Shown piece by piece: positions 19,289 to 28,402 of a DNA stretch of 64,000 bases. A model generated the notes under the pieces. The model had not been told where the DNA came from, made no database searches, and saw only the letters and a list, made by a program, of their open reading frames with translations. This DNA is from Clostridium zeae (GTDB lineage: Bacteria > Bacillota > Clostridia > Clostridiales > Clostridiaceae), in assembly GCF_017312485.1 (NCBI RefSeq), contig NZ_BMBA01000003.1:192921-256920 (forward strand). The letters run 5' to 3'. Made by a program: the position numbers and the translations under genes. How positions within the stretch are numbered: the first letter of the stretch is position 1; each line of letters begins with the position of its first letter.

Positions 19289-20830
19289 CTATAATTCCTT
19301 TTCTAATCCTACTATTTCGTATATCTTATTCATGTCTAAAGAATTTCTAACAATATCCGCTAACTTATCAAGTTCACTTTCTCTTAAGCTTTCATAGTTG
19401 CTTGCTTTTTTATAAGACAGCCCCTTTTTCTCTCTTAATTTATTAATAATATACTCTCTAAATAGACATCCATCGAAAATACCATGTATATATGTGCCCA
19501 TTATATTTCCATTAATATTTATTGCTCCATCTTTATAAATTAATTGTTGCTCTCCTAGATACTGGCCATTTTTCTCGACAATTTCGAATAATGGCTCTAC
19601 TTCTGTTCCATAGCTACTTATTCCCATATGAATTTCATATCCATATATTTGTTCTAACTCGTTACCACCGTTATCTGGTGTCTTATCTTTTCCAAAAAAT
19701 TCAGATACTACATTTGCCCTCACTCTTGTAGTAACCTTTTCTTTTTCAAACACAGTTCCTATATCTAAAAGTCCCATACCATTTATTTCTCTTAGCTCTG
19801 TTTCAACCTCATATGGATCCTCTATACTTTTTCCCAGCATCTGATATCCACCGCAAATTCCAATAACCATACCAGATTTAGAATAAGTTATAACCTTATC
19901 CTCCAACCCATTTTCTCTTAAAGCTTTAAGATCCTCTATGGTATTCTTACTACCCGGAATTATTAGAAGATCTGGTGTTCCAAACTCTTCTGGAGAAGTT
20001 ATAAATCTTACGGATACATCTTCTTCATTTTTCAACGCATCAAGGTCTGTAAAGTTTGATATTCTAGGAAGCTTTATTACTGCCACATCTATAGGAGCAG
20101 TCACTTTCTTATTAAAATCTACAGCTCCGTCTTCATCCTCTAGTTTTAGTTTAAAATAAGGAATAACTCCAAGGGTAGGTTTATCTATTATCTCCTCTAG
20201 CATATCAAGTCCAGGTTCAAGTATCTTAACATCACCTCTGAACTTATTTATAATTGTACCTTCAACCCTTTTCTTCTCATCTTCCTTAAGTAAAAGCATG
20301 GTTCCAGCTAAAGCTGCAAATACTCCTCCCTTGTCTATATCCCCAACTAAAAGCACAGGTGCATCCACAAGTTCTGCCATTCCCATATTTACTATATCTT
20401 TATCTCTTAGGTTAATCTCTGCTGGGCTCCCTGCCCCTTCAATAACAACTATATCAAAGTCTTCTTCTAGCTTGTCAAAATGTTTTTTAAGCATATCCTT
20501 AAAGCCAGCTTTCATATTATGGTATTCCATAGCAGTATAGTTACCAAATACTTTCCCATTAACTATTACTTGAGATTTTTTATCTGAAGTTGGCTTAAGC
20601 AAAATAGGATTCATATATACTTCTGGTTCTAAGCCGCAAGCATAAGCTTGCAAAACTTGAGCTCTCCCCATCTCTTTGCCATCTAAGGTTATATAAGAAT
20701 TTAAGGACATATTTTGCGATTTAAACGGTACTACCTTAAAGCCATCTTGTTTAAATATTCTGCATAACGCAGCTACTAAAATACTTTTGCCAACTGAGGA
20801 TGCAGTACCTTGTATCATGATTTTAGCCAA
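19289..20830 (-). CDS. cbiP: Cobyric acid synthase
   Basis: CbiP/CobQ amidates the b, d, e and g side chains of adenosylcobyrinate diamide. The 513-residue protein begins [18 protein letters not shown] (P-loop), has [11 protein letters not shown] and [13 protein letters not shown], and carries a glutamine amidotransferase nucleophile in [10 protein letters not shown]. It starts 13 bases after cbiK. Confidence 0.95.
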   Translation of the reverse strand: MAKIMIQGTASSVGKSILVAALCRIFKQDGFKVVPFKSQNMSLNSYITLDGKEMGRAQVLQAYACGLEPEVYMNPILLKPTSDKKSQVIVNGKVFGNYTAMEYHNMKAGFKDMLKKHFDKLEEDFDIVVIEGAGSPAEINLRDKDIVNMGMAELVDAPVLLVGDIDKGGVFAALAGTMLLLKEDEKKRVEGTIINKFRGDVKILEPGLDMLEEIIDKPTLGVIPYFKLKLEDEDGAVDFNKKVTAPIDVAVIKLPRISNFTDLDALKNEEDVSVRFITSPEEFGTPDLLIIPGSKNTIEDLKALRENGLEDKVITYSKSGMVIGICGGYQMLGKSIEDPYEVETELREINGMGLLDIGTVFEKEKVTTRVRANVVSEFFGKDKTPDNGGNELEQIYGYEIHMGISSYGTEVEPLFEIVEKNGQYLGEQQLIYKDGAININGNIMGTYIHGIFDGCLFREYIINKLREKKGLSYKKASNYESLRESELDKLADIVRNSLDMNKIYEIVGLEKEL

Positions 20831-20843
20831 ATTTTATCCCCCC

Positions 20844-21719
20844 TTAAAAATTGCTAGCCATTCCTTTTTTATTCTTTCCTATACCTATGTATTTTTCACT
20901 TATGGTATCTTCTAAATGTTCAAGGTATAGATTTTGTATATCAATATTTTCACCTAGACCATGCATATAGACATCAACTTCAAAACCTTCTGTTTGAAGT
21001 ATACTTTTCCATGAATCATCCTCATCTCCAGCCATATCATTTACGGCATGATCACCTGCTACTAGTAAAAGTGGCATTAACGTAACCCTTTTTATATTAT
21101 TTTTCCTCAAATTCTTTATAACGTGATTTAAGGTTGGATAACCATCTATAGTTCCTATAAATACTTTGTCAAAATCCTTATCCCAAAACACAGTTTGAAG
21201 ACAACTATAAGTTGAATTTGCAGGATGATGTGTACCATGACCCATAAAAACAACAGCTTCATCTCTTGGTACTTGGTTTTCTAAAGCGTTCACCATCAAA
21301 GTATAATCATCCGGTATATCATCTTCTTCTCCTTTAAAATATAAAAGTGGTCTTCCAAGCTTTATACTTTTAAAATCATTGTCTTTTGAAAACTTTTCTA
21401 TTACATTTCTTATATAGTCATACTCTAAACCTGGTATAAGATGAAGAGGCTGAACTATTATTTCATCAAAACCTTCTTCTTTTAATTTTTCTAATGCTTC
21501 TTCAGGTGTATCTACATGCATGTCATACTTACTAGCAAGTTTTTTTATTACACCGTGAGCTGTGAAAGCCCTTCTTATTTCATATTCATTATATTTTTCT
21601 TCTATCAATTTCTCTATCTTTTCTATAGTTAACTTTCTTGTATTTTCATAAGTAGTCCCAAAGCTAACCACTAATATTGCTTTCTTACTAATATCCTTCT
21701 TTTTTATTACATCATTCAT
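20844..21719 (-). CDS. cbiK: Sirohydrochlorin cobaltochelatase
   Basis: CbiK inserts cobalt into sirohydrochlorin, the entry step of the anaerobic route. The 291-residue protein has the VVSFGTTYENTRKLT opening, a metal-site histidine motif (MGHGTHHPANSTY) and LLLVAGDHAVNDMAGD near the end. The middle metal ligand, usually Glu in GTVEGYP, reads Asp192 here (GTIDGYP). I take the ATG at 21719, preceded by AGGGGG; an in-frame start 54 bases upstream has no ribosome site. It is the first gene behind the cobalamin riboswitch. Confidence 0.94.
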   Translation of the reverse strand: MNDVIKKKDISKKAILVVSFGTTYENTRKLTIEKIEKLIEEKYNEYEIRRAFTAHGVIKKLASKYDMHVDTPEEALEKLKEEGFDEIIVQPLHLIPGLEYDYIRNVIEKFSKDNDFKSIKLGRPLLYFKGEEDDIPDDYTLMVNALENQVPRDEAVVFMGHGTHHPANSTYSCLQTVFWDKDFDKVFIGTIDGYPTLNHVIKNLRKNNIKRVTLMPLLLVAGDHAVNDMAGDEDDSWKSILQTEGFEVDVYMHGLGENIDIQNLYLEHLEDTISEKYIGIGKNKKGMASNF

Positions 21720-21786
21720 TAAACTTCCCCCTAAAACTGTGCTTCTATATTCACAAATTAAAAACTTATTCACTATTATTTTAAAA

Positions 21787-21825
21787 ACAAAAAAAGATAA
21801 TATTCTTCAAAAGAATACTATCTTT
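21787..21825 (-). terminator. Terminator of the cobalamin riboswitch expression platform
   Basis: Fifteen-base arms AAAGATAGTATTCTT and AAGAATATTATCTTT with a three-base loop are followed by a minus-strand TTTTTG run. It lies between the riboswitch aptamer and cbiK, where premature termination would occur when cobalamin is bound. Confidence 0.87.
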
Positions 21826-21980
21826 ACATAAGACGTATATATAGAAATTATGCGTATAAACTATACCTATAACATATAGTATTATTCTGCTTAGAATAAG
21901 CATTTATTAACGCATATTAATTCCGTATAAACTATCAATAAAAATAGTACTTTCCCTCCGAAAGACTTACTTTTCCTTAA

Positions 21981-22201
21981 ATTTAGGCAGGTCTCCTGGC
22001 TTGTGCTTCTTTCTCTCCTTAACCTTCCCCTTTATAATTAAAGTTCTTACCTAATGTTCTAATCTTAAGGCTTAACTTTATTTCTATATAAGAGTGGTAT
22101 TAAAAGGTTCGTCTTCACTTACAGTAGCGGGGGCTGCTGCGGATTTAAACCGCATTCCCTTTTCACCTTTCTAAGACTAGTTTCTTGAAAGGCACCTAAA
22201 T
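21981..22201 (-). ncRNA. Adenosylcobalamin riboswitch
   Basis: On the minus strand the B12 box AGCCAGGAGACCTGCC (22001-21986) matches the consensus. The closing P1 stem is visible as ATTTAGG (22201-22195) pairing with CCTAAAT (21987-21981). The conserved GCAGCAGCCCCCGCTACTG-type core lies between. It precedes the 12-gene cbi operon, and a terminator at 21787-21825 forms the off state, so control is probably transcriptional. Confidence 0.95.
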
Positions 22202-22250
22202 CTGTTATTAACTTGTCAAAATTAGCTTACATTTATATAAGATGTTTGTC

Positions 22251-22332
22251 AATATAGATGTACCAGTTCAAACTGAAAACTATTTTCAAAACTCCTCTGG
22301 GTTCTGAAAGGAGAAATAGAACTGGCATATCT
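22251..22332. repeat. Dispersed structured repeat R, copy 1
   Basis: The first 44 bases match a second copy at 49997-50099 in 37 positions. The ends form a 14-base stem (AGATGTACCAGTTC with GAACTGGCATATCT, one mismatch and one wobble). Inside is a small hairpin CTCCT/AGGAG with loop core TGGGTTCTG. The conserved strand ATTTTCAAAACTC precedes the inner hairpin. In copy 2 the outer and inner stems are kept with different bases. Transcribed strand unknown. Confidence 0.6.
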
Positions 22333-22361
22333 ATTCCACTAAACAGATAAATCTTCCTCTA

Positions 22362-22403
22362 TATAGTAAAAATCCACAGCCAAAAAATTACCAGCTGTGG
22401 ATT
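22362..22403 (-). terminator. Terminator after the GH94 gene
   Basis: Ten-base arms AATCCACAGC and GCTGTGGATT (minus-strand reading) enclose a 13-base loop and are followed by TTTACTA. It lies 32 bases beyond the stop of the phosphorylase gene and separates it from the cbi leader. Confidence 0.78.
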
Positions 22404-22434
22404 ATTGGAATTACTTTAATATACAATTTATATT

Positions 22435-25400
22435 TTAAGATAAGTAAACATCTATGCTTCTGAACTTTCCTTGTCTTATCATTTCAGCATATCGCCCTTC
22501 AATTACGCTACCCACGATTTCAAAAGCTTCTTCATCAAAAGTTCTGAGCTCTAATCTTTCTACTACTGCACTATTATCTCCATAGGTATTTTTGCTGCTC
22601 TTATTGTGGTAAGTAACAATAGTTTTTCCAAGGAACTTAAAACTGATTTCATTATTGCTATTGAACAACCAATGTGGAAGTATAGGCTTTAGCTCTAATT
22701 TTAGTTTTCCATCCTCATACCTAAATACATTTTTACCAGCCATCATCACGAACCACATACTTAGCATTTCTGAGGTTGATCCAGTAAGTCTTGATACAAA
22801 ACCTCTTCCATGAACTTCTTCATCTGGATTCACTGAGCTTGCTATAAATGATGAGTTTTCAAGAGTACTTCTTCCATAAACCTTAGGATCTATAAAAGGT
22901 ATCAACGCAGTCTTTATATCTTCAAAGTATTCATCATACAAACCAGCTTTTAATAGTCCTAATAGATATTTGTATTCCATATGAAGGAATATCGATTCTC
23001 TTTCTAACCACCCAGCCGTGAAGGCTCTAGCCCTTCCTACTTCATTGGTAGTATCATCTAAAGGCTCTGAAGTCTTATACATATTAAGTTTTTTATCGTA
23101 TATCTTACTATTTTTTATCTTATTATAAAGTGATTTTGCCTTATCTATATCCTTTAAACTCTTAAGCATTCTAGCTGGGCCTTCAAGGAACAATGGTATT
23201 GGAACGCATTCAAATTCCTTTACTAAAACATTTTGATATCCATTTACAGGATTCTTCTTTCCTTCTAATATCTCATACTCTTTAGCTTCGTAAGTTATAT
23301 AAGTAGGATATATACCATTTCCTAATTCCAAAGCTTTTTCAAGACCTTCACTAAGCTTAGTTCTCAATTTCTTAAAAGTGTCCAGTATATATTTACTTGT
23401 TAATTCTTTCTCTTTTCCATCTATTCCAAATCTTATTTTTTCTCTATAAGCTTCCTTTAAATAAGATATCTTATCCCAATACTCAAATTGTCCTATTTCT
23501 CCATTATTTTTTCTATTTAAAACAGCATCAACATCAGTGATAAGTTCAAATAATTCTGTGTAAATTGGAACTGATTTATCAAATTTCTCTGAAACATCTA
23601 TTATAAAGTTCAGAACTCTAACTAATTCTGCTGATTCATTTATACTAGCTCCAAATATTCCAGGCAATCCATTCATAGCATCATTCCAACCTGGCTTATT
23701 GGCTTCCATCTCAATTCCCATTCCCATTGGATCAAGATTTACAAATTTATTTAGTGCAAGAGAAATAAGTTTTGCATATAAATTTGTTTCATATATATCC
23801 CCAATTCCATTGTCCTTTTTAAGCCAATTAGTATCAGAAAGATGTATATTAAGCTTATGGCATTTTTCTTCATCTTCTAAAATAGCTCCATATTGACGAA
23901 CCTTACCATTTGTAATTACATACTTATCACTTCTTGGAAGTACCCTTACTGGGCTATCAAAAAATCTATAATCTCTAGTTTCAAATAAAAACTTATCTAA
24001 CTTATCTGGATATATATTTAAATAATTATCTATAAGATCCATGTTATAAGTCCAGTGATCTGACCAATATCCTTCTCCAAATTCAGCTTCAAAGCCTTGT
24101 TTAGAGTATTCTAAAACTCGTTCAACAAGTTCTTCATATGAACACTTTATGCTTACGTTATTATCAGCTATATAGTTAATAAGCTTACCTGGAGTGAATT
24201 TATTACTCAATATATTTTTTACATTATTATCTTCTTCATTAAATAACTCAAATACTTCATCAAGCTTTTCTTTATCAAAGGTAAACTCTGATCCTTTTAC
24301 TGATAAAGGATTGTATCCATCAGCTTGAATTAAATCCATGAATTGCTTAACATTAAACTCTTCTACTTCAGGGTTTATTAAAACATCATTTCTACGATTT
24401 TGATTAACATCTCTAAAATTACCATTACCTTGTGAATAGTATGCTGGTTCTATAGAGAAGAAATTATATTCTCTTTCAAGATCTCCGTGTTTTCTTGAGT
24501 ATACATGATAAACATGATTTTTTCCGTTACCTTTAAATACTAATGGATATCCTCCTCTAAGAACATTATCCATATAACATTGACTTATATATTGATCAAA
24601 GAGATGATTTCCTGTTTCTGTATAAGTATTATCAACTAAATCTTCAATTAATTTTCTTGCTTCGTCTTCTTTTACTTCCACATATGCCACATTAAATCTA
24701 TCTTTTATTGAATTTATAAGTTCAACGCTAGCTATATGTCCATAAATGCTGCATAAAGTAAATTTCTTAGTCAGTTTCACAGCTTTTCCTGAGAAGCCTC
24801 CTGAAACTTTGTTCTGTGGCACTTGCTTCTTAGAATATATGTCTTCTAAGCCATTGGCTTCAAAACCAAAAGGTCTAATCAGTGATGTGTTACATCCAAA
24901 GATTAAATCCATATCTATTATAGGGCTTATTAACTTATTATCTTCACTAGAGAACGATAAGAAGAAATTCCCCTTATTAACCTCTCCTACTTCTGCAGAA
25001 TCATCTGTAGTGGCTCTAACCTTATAATAAGCTATATTATTTTCTAAATTAAATACATCAAACCAAGATTTCATAAGATTTGCCATTGCTTGATAATCAG
25101 CATTTGTTATGCCATATGGAAGAACTTGAGTTAATCCATCCAACACCTCTATGCACTTTTCAGTGCTATCTAAGTTTTCAACATCAACTTTTCTAATTAG
25201 CCCTGCGTAACTTTCTTTAGGCACAGTAAAGTAAGTAACAGTTACCATGATGTTTAAAGTCCTATTGATTTCTTCAATTTTAAGTATATTTTTTTCTATT
25301 AGCATCCTTCTTTTCGTATCATCTTTTGATGAAGAAGAAAATATTTCATGTACTTCCCCATTATATTTTATGAAAGTTCTAAACCCTTGTAGCTCAATAT

Positions 25401-25620
25401 TCTTGTACATTAAATGAGCCGGAAAGAACTCCATTATTGTATTATTCTTATCTTTTACTCCAAAGCTTCCAAGTCCTTGTCCACGATTTACATAATATGC
25501 CCACATTGGAATACCATCTACACCTGCAACACCTGGAAGAAAGCTAGAGAAAGTTTTTGCTTTATCATAATCTTTTATTATAAATTGATTATCTACATTA
25601 AAAATATATTCTACTGCCAT
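22435..25620 (-). CDS. GH94-like oligosaccharide phosphorylase (cytoplasmic)
   Basis: The 1,061-residue protein has no signal peptide and shows features of the long GH94 phosphorylases. These include GRGFVSRLTGSTSEMLSMWF near the end and the general-acid region KPGWNDAMNGLPGIFG, with Asp647 as the likely catalytic acid. The length resembles 1,2-beta-oligoglucan phosphorylases (about 1,100 residues) more than the roughly 800 residues of cellobiose phosphorylase. Such enzymes cleave an oligosaccharide with phosphate to release a sugar 1-phosphate. The ATG at 25620 has AAAGG upstream; an in-frame start 30 bases earlier is less likely. It lies 41 bases behind a GH30 gene, so the two probably act on one imported beta-glucan fragment. 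The linkage is not proven. Confidence 0.75.
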   Translation of the reverse strand: MAVEYIFNVDNQFIIKDYDKAKTFSSFLPGVAGVDGIPMWAYYVNRGQGLGSFGVKDKNNTIMEFFPAHLMYKNIELQGFRTFIKYNGEVHEIFSSSSKDDTKRRMLIEKNILKIEEINRTLNIMVTVTYFTVPKESYAGLIRKVDVENLDSTEKCIEVLDGLTQVLPYGITNADYQAMANLMKSWFDVFNLENNIAYYKVRATTDDSAEVGEVNKGNFFLSFSSEDNKLISPIIDMDLIFGCNTSLIRPFGFEANGLEDIYSKKQVPQNKVSGGFSGKAVKLTKKFTLCSIYGHIASVELINSIKDRFNVAYVEVKEDEARKLIEDLVDNTYTETGNHLFDQYISQCYMDNVLRGGYPLVFKGNGKNHVYHVYSRKHGDLEREYNFFSIEPAYYSQGNGNFRDVNQNRRNDVLINPEVEEFNVKQFMDLIQADGYNPLSVKGSEFTFDKEKLDEVFELFNEEDNNVKNILSNKFTPGKLINYIADNNVSIKCSYEELVERVLEYSKQGFEAEFGEGYWSDHWTYNMDLIDNYLNIYPDKLDKFLFETRDYRFFDSPVRVLPRSDKYVITNGKVRQYGAILEDEEKCHKLNIHLSDTNWLKKDNGIGDIYETNLYAKLISLALNKFVNLDPMGMGIEMEANKPGWNDAMNGLPGIFGASINESAELVRVLNFIIDVSEKFDKSVPIYTELFELITDVDAVLNRKNNGEIGQFEYWDKISYLKEAYREKIRFGIDGKEKELTSKYILDTFKKLRTKLSEGLEKALELGNGIYPTYITYEAKEYEILEGKKNPVNGYQNVLVKEFECVPIPLFLEGPARMLKSLKDIDKAKSLYNKIKNSKIYDKKLNMYKTSEPLDDTTNEVGRARAFTAGWLERESIFLHMEYKYLLGLLKAGLYDEYFEDIKTALIPFIDPKVYGRSTLENSSFIASSVNPDEEVHGRGFVSRLTGSTSEMLSMWFVMMAGKNVFRYEDGKLKLELKPILPHWLFNSNNEISFKFLGKTIVTYHNKSSKNTYGDNSAVVERLELRTFDEEAFEIVGSVIEGRYAEMIRQGKFRSIDVYLS

Positions 25621-25661
25621 ATATTCACTACCTTTCAATATTATAAACAAATACCATTAGA

Positions 25662-26996
25662 CTAAAGAATAAATGTAGCTATGGAATGTGCTTCTAAAAC
25701 ATAATTAGCATATTGTCCATCAGCTTCTATATCAAAACTTTCTGTCTTATCGCTTTCATTCATAACAATTAAAGCTATAGATCCATCTTCATTTAGGAAA
25801 GCAACTTGTTGAAGCTTTGAAGCCCCATCAATATCGCTATCGATTCTTACAGCGCCTGGCTTAACATATTTACTAAAATGTCCTATATAATAGTAAGAAC
25901 TATTATAATGAACTTCTTGAGTCTTAGTGTCTGCAACTATAGGTGCATCACAAAGATTTCCAACATGGTTTGGGCCACCAGTTTCATCAAGAATTAGGTT
26001 CCAATCAATCCAACCTTCTTGCCAATTTCTAAAGTCACCTATCATATTTCTTGCATATCTTTCACCAGTTAACCAAGAACCTAAGTGTAATCCACCTTCT
26101 TGACAACCTTCTGTGAATAAAATATGCTTGTCAGGGTATTTATCATGAAGCTTTGAAAGATTTTCAAATTCCTCAGAAACATACCAATGATTTCCTGTAC
26201 CATAAACATATTTTGCTGCTTCTGGATCAGATAAAACTGTGTCTGCTCTTTCAAATAAAATATCTCTGTTATGATCCCATATATATATTTTTACATCTGA
26301 AAGGCCTTCTCTTTCTAAAGTTGGTCCTAGATGATTTTTTAAGAAATCTCTTTCTTCTTCAGCTGAGTATAGACAGGAATCCCATACCTGCAAAGCTGCT
26401 GGTTCATTCTGAACAGTTATAGCCCAAATATCAAAGCCTTCTTTTCTCATTGCTTTAATATATTTAGCATAATAATTTGCCCAAGCTTCATAATACTCAG
26501 GAAGTAAAGTTCCACCATGATTCATCTCACCGTTTGATTTCATCCAACCTGGAGGACTCCATGGAGATGCAAGAAGAAGAATTTCATCATTTCTAGATTT
26601 TCTAGCTGCATCTATAAAAGGTAGTACCCATTGCTTTTCATGACTTATATCAAAAGTTTTTAATTCAACATCATTTTCTTCTACATAAGTATAATTTCCT
26701 AGAGAAAAGTCACAGCTATGTATGTGAACTCTTCCAATTGAATAAGCTAGTCCATCAACTTGATCAAAATATTTTTTTACTATCTCTGCTCTTTTTTCCT
26801 CATCCATTTTAGCTAATGTATACGCTGCTGATTCAGTAAAAGCTCCACCAAATCCAACTATTTTCTGATACTTTTTATTTCTATCAATTTTTAAAGTAAT
26901 ATCTGATGATTTTGGTCCATTAAAACCAATTGAATCTTTCTCAGTTAATCTGTCTGCTGTATCTTTTGCTGTCTGAATTATTCTTATTTTCCCCAT
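25662..26996 (-). CDS. GH30 glucosylceramidase-like glycosidase (cytoplasmic)
   Basis: This 444-residue family GH30 enzyme lacks a signal peptide. The acid/base lies in TVQNEPAAL (Glu198) and the nucleophile in ILFTEGCQEG (Glu296). The SPWSPPGWMKSNG motif and the C-terminal FSKYVKPGAVRIDSD beta-sandwich segment are typical. Members hydrolyse beta-1,3-, beta-1,6- or glucosylceramide-type beta-glucosides. Being intracellular and next to a GH94-like phosphorylase, it most likely trims imported beta-gluco-oligosaccharides. A second, extracellular GH30 module is encoded at 34436-41923. Confidence 0.9.
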   Translation of the reverse strand: MGKIRIIQTAKDTADRLTEKDSIGFNGPKSSDITLKIDRNKKYQKIVGFGGAFTESAAYTLAKMDEEKRAEIVKKYFDQVDGLAYSIGRVHIHSCDFSLGNYTYVEENDVELKTFDISHEKQWVLPFIDAARKSRNDEILLLASPWSPPGWMKSNGEMNHGGTLLPEYYEAWANYYAKYIKAMRKEGFDIWAITVQNEPAALQVWDSCLYSAEEERDFLKNHLGPTLEREGLSDVKIYIWDHNRDILFERADTVLSDPEAAKYVYGTGNHWYVSEEFENLSKLHDKYPDKHILFTEGCQEGGLHLGSWLTGERYARNMIGDFRNWQEGWIDWNLILDETGGPNHVGNLCDAPIVADTKTQEVHYNSSYYYIGHFSKYVKPGAVRIDSDIDGASKLQQVAFLNEDGSIALIVMNESDKTESFDIEADGQYANYVLEAHSIATFIL

Positions 26997-27060
26997 CTCT
27001 ACACCTCAACTATTCTTTTCCATAGGTTTTTAATTTTAAATGTATAGCTTTACACTTAAT

Positions 27061-27079
27061 ATGGTATAATTTATGCCAT
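27061..27079. promoter_or_regulatory. Operator-like palindrome upstream of GH30-GH94
   Basis: ATGGTATAATTTATGCCAT is a 19-base inverted repeat with nine-base arms and one mismatch, 65 bases upstream of the GH30 start. Its position suits an operator for a sugar-responsive regulator. The binding protein is unknown, and the centre lacks the CG of LacI-type sites. Confidence 0.35.
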
Positions 27080-27250
27080 TCATGGTAAAGGGGTGTTTTT
27101 TTGGTTATAGAGTTGATTTTTTAGATATTACTCAAAAGCGGCTTTTATAAAGTAAAAAAGTCACTAAAGCGACCTTCTTCAGTGAGCTTTTTTTGCGCAT
27201 CTGCCTTTCCGAATGTACATGAGGAAAATTTGGCAGGCGAATAAGTTTTA

Positions 27251-27343
27251 TTTTTTACTGTATACCAATAAAAAGCTTATAAAGTCGCTGAAATCTCTAG
27301 GTTTAGCTACATAAAACTTTATACTTTCCAGTACAGTAAAAAA
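27251..27343. repeat. Dispersed repeat S, copy A (with terminal inverted repeats)
   Basis: This copy is bounded by a perfect 12-base inverted repeat, TTTTTTACTGTA (27251-27262) and TACAGTAAAAAA (27332-27343). It contains the 18-base core CTGAAATCTCTAGGTTTA (27288-27305), which recurs exactly at 34297-34314. Short arms next to the core (GCT and AGC here) pair with each other. The form resembles a small non-autonomous mobile element, but no transposase is present. Confidence 0.5.
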
Positions 27344-27390
27344 GATACCCGAATCGAGCTCCCAGCAACTCTGATTCAGGTACCTTTTTT
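27344..27390. terminator. Terminator of the fructose-6-phosphate aldolase gene
   Basis: Twelve-base arms GGTACCTGAATC and GATTCGGGTATC (minus-strand reading, two wobble pairs) are followed by TTTTTT. T runs flank the stem on both strands, so it may act in both directions. Confidence 0.82.
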
Positions 27391-27461
27391 AATCTATGGA
27401 CTTATGTGTTGCAAACATTAGTATTCTTACCATACAAACAAAATTTATTCTTGTTTATAAA

Positions 27462-28142
27462 TTAAAGCAATTTATCCTTAGTTCTAGTTCCTACACCATA
27501 TACACTTTCCCAATCTTGTATAAACTTATCCACACTCCAATCAGTTAATGGATGATTCATCATAGCTTTAGCTATATCATATGGTACAGTTACACTATGC
27601 ACTCCTGCTTTCATGAGCTCAATAACTTGTTGGGTATTCTTAAAACTTGCTGCTAAAACCTTTGTTTTCAAACCATATCTGTCTATTATCTGGATTAAAT
27701 CTTTTACGGTACCAACACCATCAGCTGATATATTATCAAGTCTATTAACATAAGGAGCCACATAGTCTGCACCAGCTTTAGCTGCTAGAAATCCTTGATG
27801 TGCAGTAAATATAGCAGTTGCAGTTATTTTAATGTTTTTCTTCTTTAATTCTTTTATTGCTCTTAACCCATCACTTGTAACAGGAATCTTTACATATATA
27901 TTTTTACGAAGGCCACTTATAAACTCAGCCTCTTCCATTATATCTTCAAATTTAGTACTTAAAACTTGTGCATGTATAGGCGTTTCATCCCCAATTATAT
28001 CCCCTATCTCTTTTACTAAATCCACGAAATTCTTCTTTTCCTTACAAACTATTGTCGGATTAGTTGTTACTCCATCCACTACTAATGTTGTATAAAGCTC
28101 TTGAATCTCCTTTAAATTACCAGTATCTAATATTAATTGCAT
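27462..28142 (-). CDS. fsa: Fructose-6-phosphate aldolase (transaldolase-like)
   Basis: The 226-residue class I aldolase has the Schiff-base lysine in IYVKIPVT (Lys85). It also carries Gln59, Thr109, Ala129 and Tyr131, which fall at the same numbers as the key residues of Escherichia coli FSA. Transaldolases of similar size have Phe rather than Tyr at the last site. It should therefore cleave or form fructose 6-phosphate from dihydroxyacetone and glyceraldehyde 3-phosphate rather than act as a true transaldolase. An AGGGGG site precedes the ATG. A DeoR-type regulator is transcribed divergently from 28403 and is a plausible controller. Confidence 0.88.
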   Translation of the reverse strand: MQLILDTGNLKEIQELYTTLVVDGVTTNPTIVCKEKKNFVDLVKEIGDIIGDETPIHAQVLSTKFEDIMEEAEFISGLRKNIYVKIPVTSDGLRAIKELKKKNIKITATAIFTAHQGFLAAKAGADYVAPYVNRLDNISADGVGTVKDLIQIIDRYGLKTKVLAASFKNTQQVIELMKAGVHSVTVPYDIAKAMMNHPLTDWSVDKFIQDWESVYGVGTRTKDKLL

Positions 28143-28402
28143 TTTGTTTCCCCCTAAATTTTTATTTATATATTTTGCTGCTTAATTAGCCTTATTATGT
28201 ATTGATAAATTATATTGTTTTTTATTACTTTTTATTGTTTAATCTTATTCTAATACGTATTCCTTATTATTTCAAGTATAAATTTCTTATAAATTAGTGT
28301 AAAATAATTATTGAATGATTTTGATTTTTATTTCATAATTAATATAATATTTACGTTAGGCGTTAATTTATATGTGTGTTTAAATAAGTGAGGTGTAAAA
28401 TT

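Larger units (their letters stand above)
27000..27461. other. Hairpin-rich intergenic region upstream of the GH30-GH94 pair
   Basis: This 462-base gap holds the 19-base palindrome (27061-27079) and an imperfect terminator-like hairpin (27154-27194, arms ending in A and T runs). It also holds a GC-richer hairpin near 27200-27236 built on CTGCC/GGCAG, repeat S copy A (27251-27343), and the terminator of the aldolase gene (27344-27390). The GH30 promoter must lie here, but I cannot place a convincing -35/-10 pair. No gene was found. Confidence 0.5.

Noticed and set aside
27288-27305. The AAACC-containing repeat S as a cyclic-di-GMP riboswitch fragment
   Set aside because: Only a few bases fit. 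The rest of the conserved aptamer core and the tetraloop-receptor elements are absent.
27462-28142. Annotating the aldolase as transaldolase
   Set aside because: Tyr131 and Gln59 match fructose-6-phosphate aldolase, whereas transaldolases have Phe at the tyrosine position.
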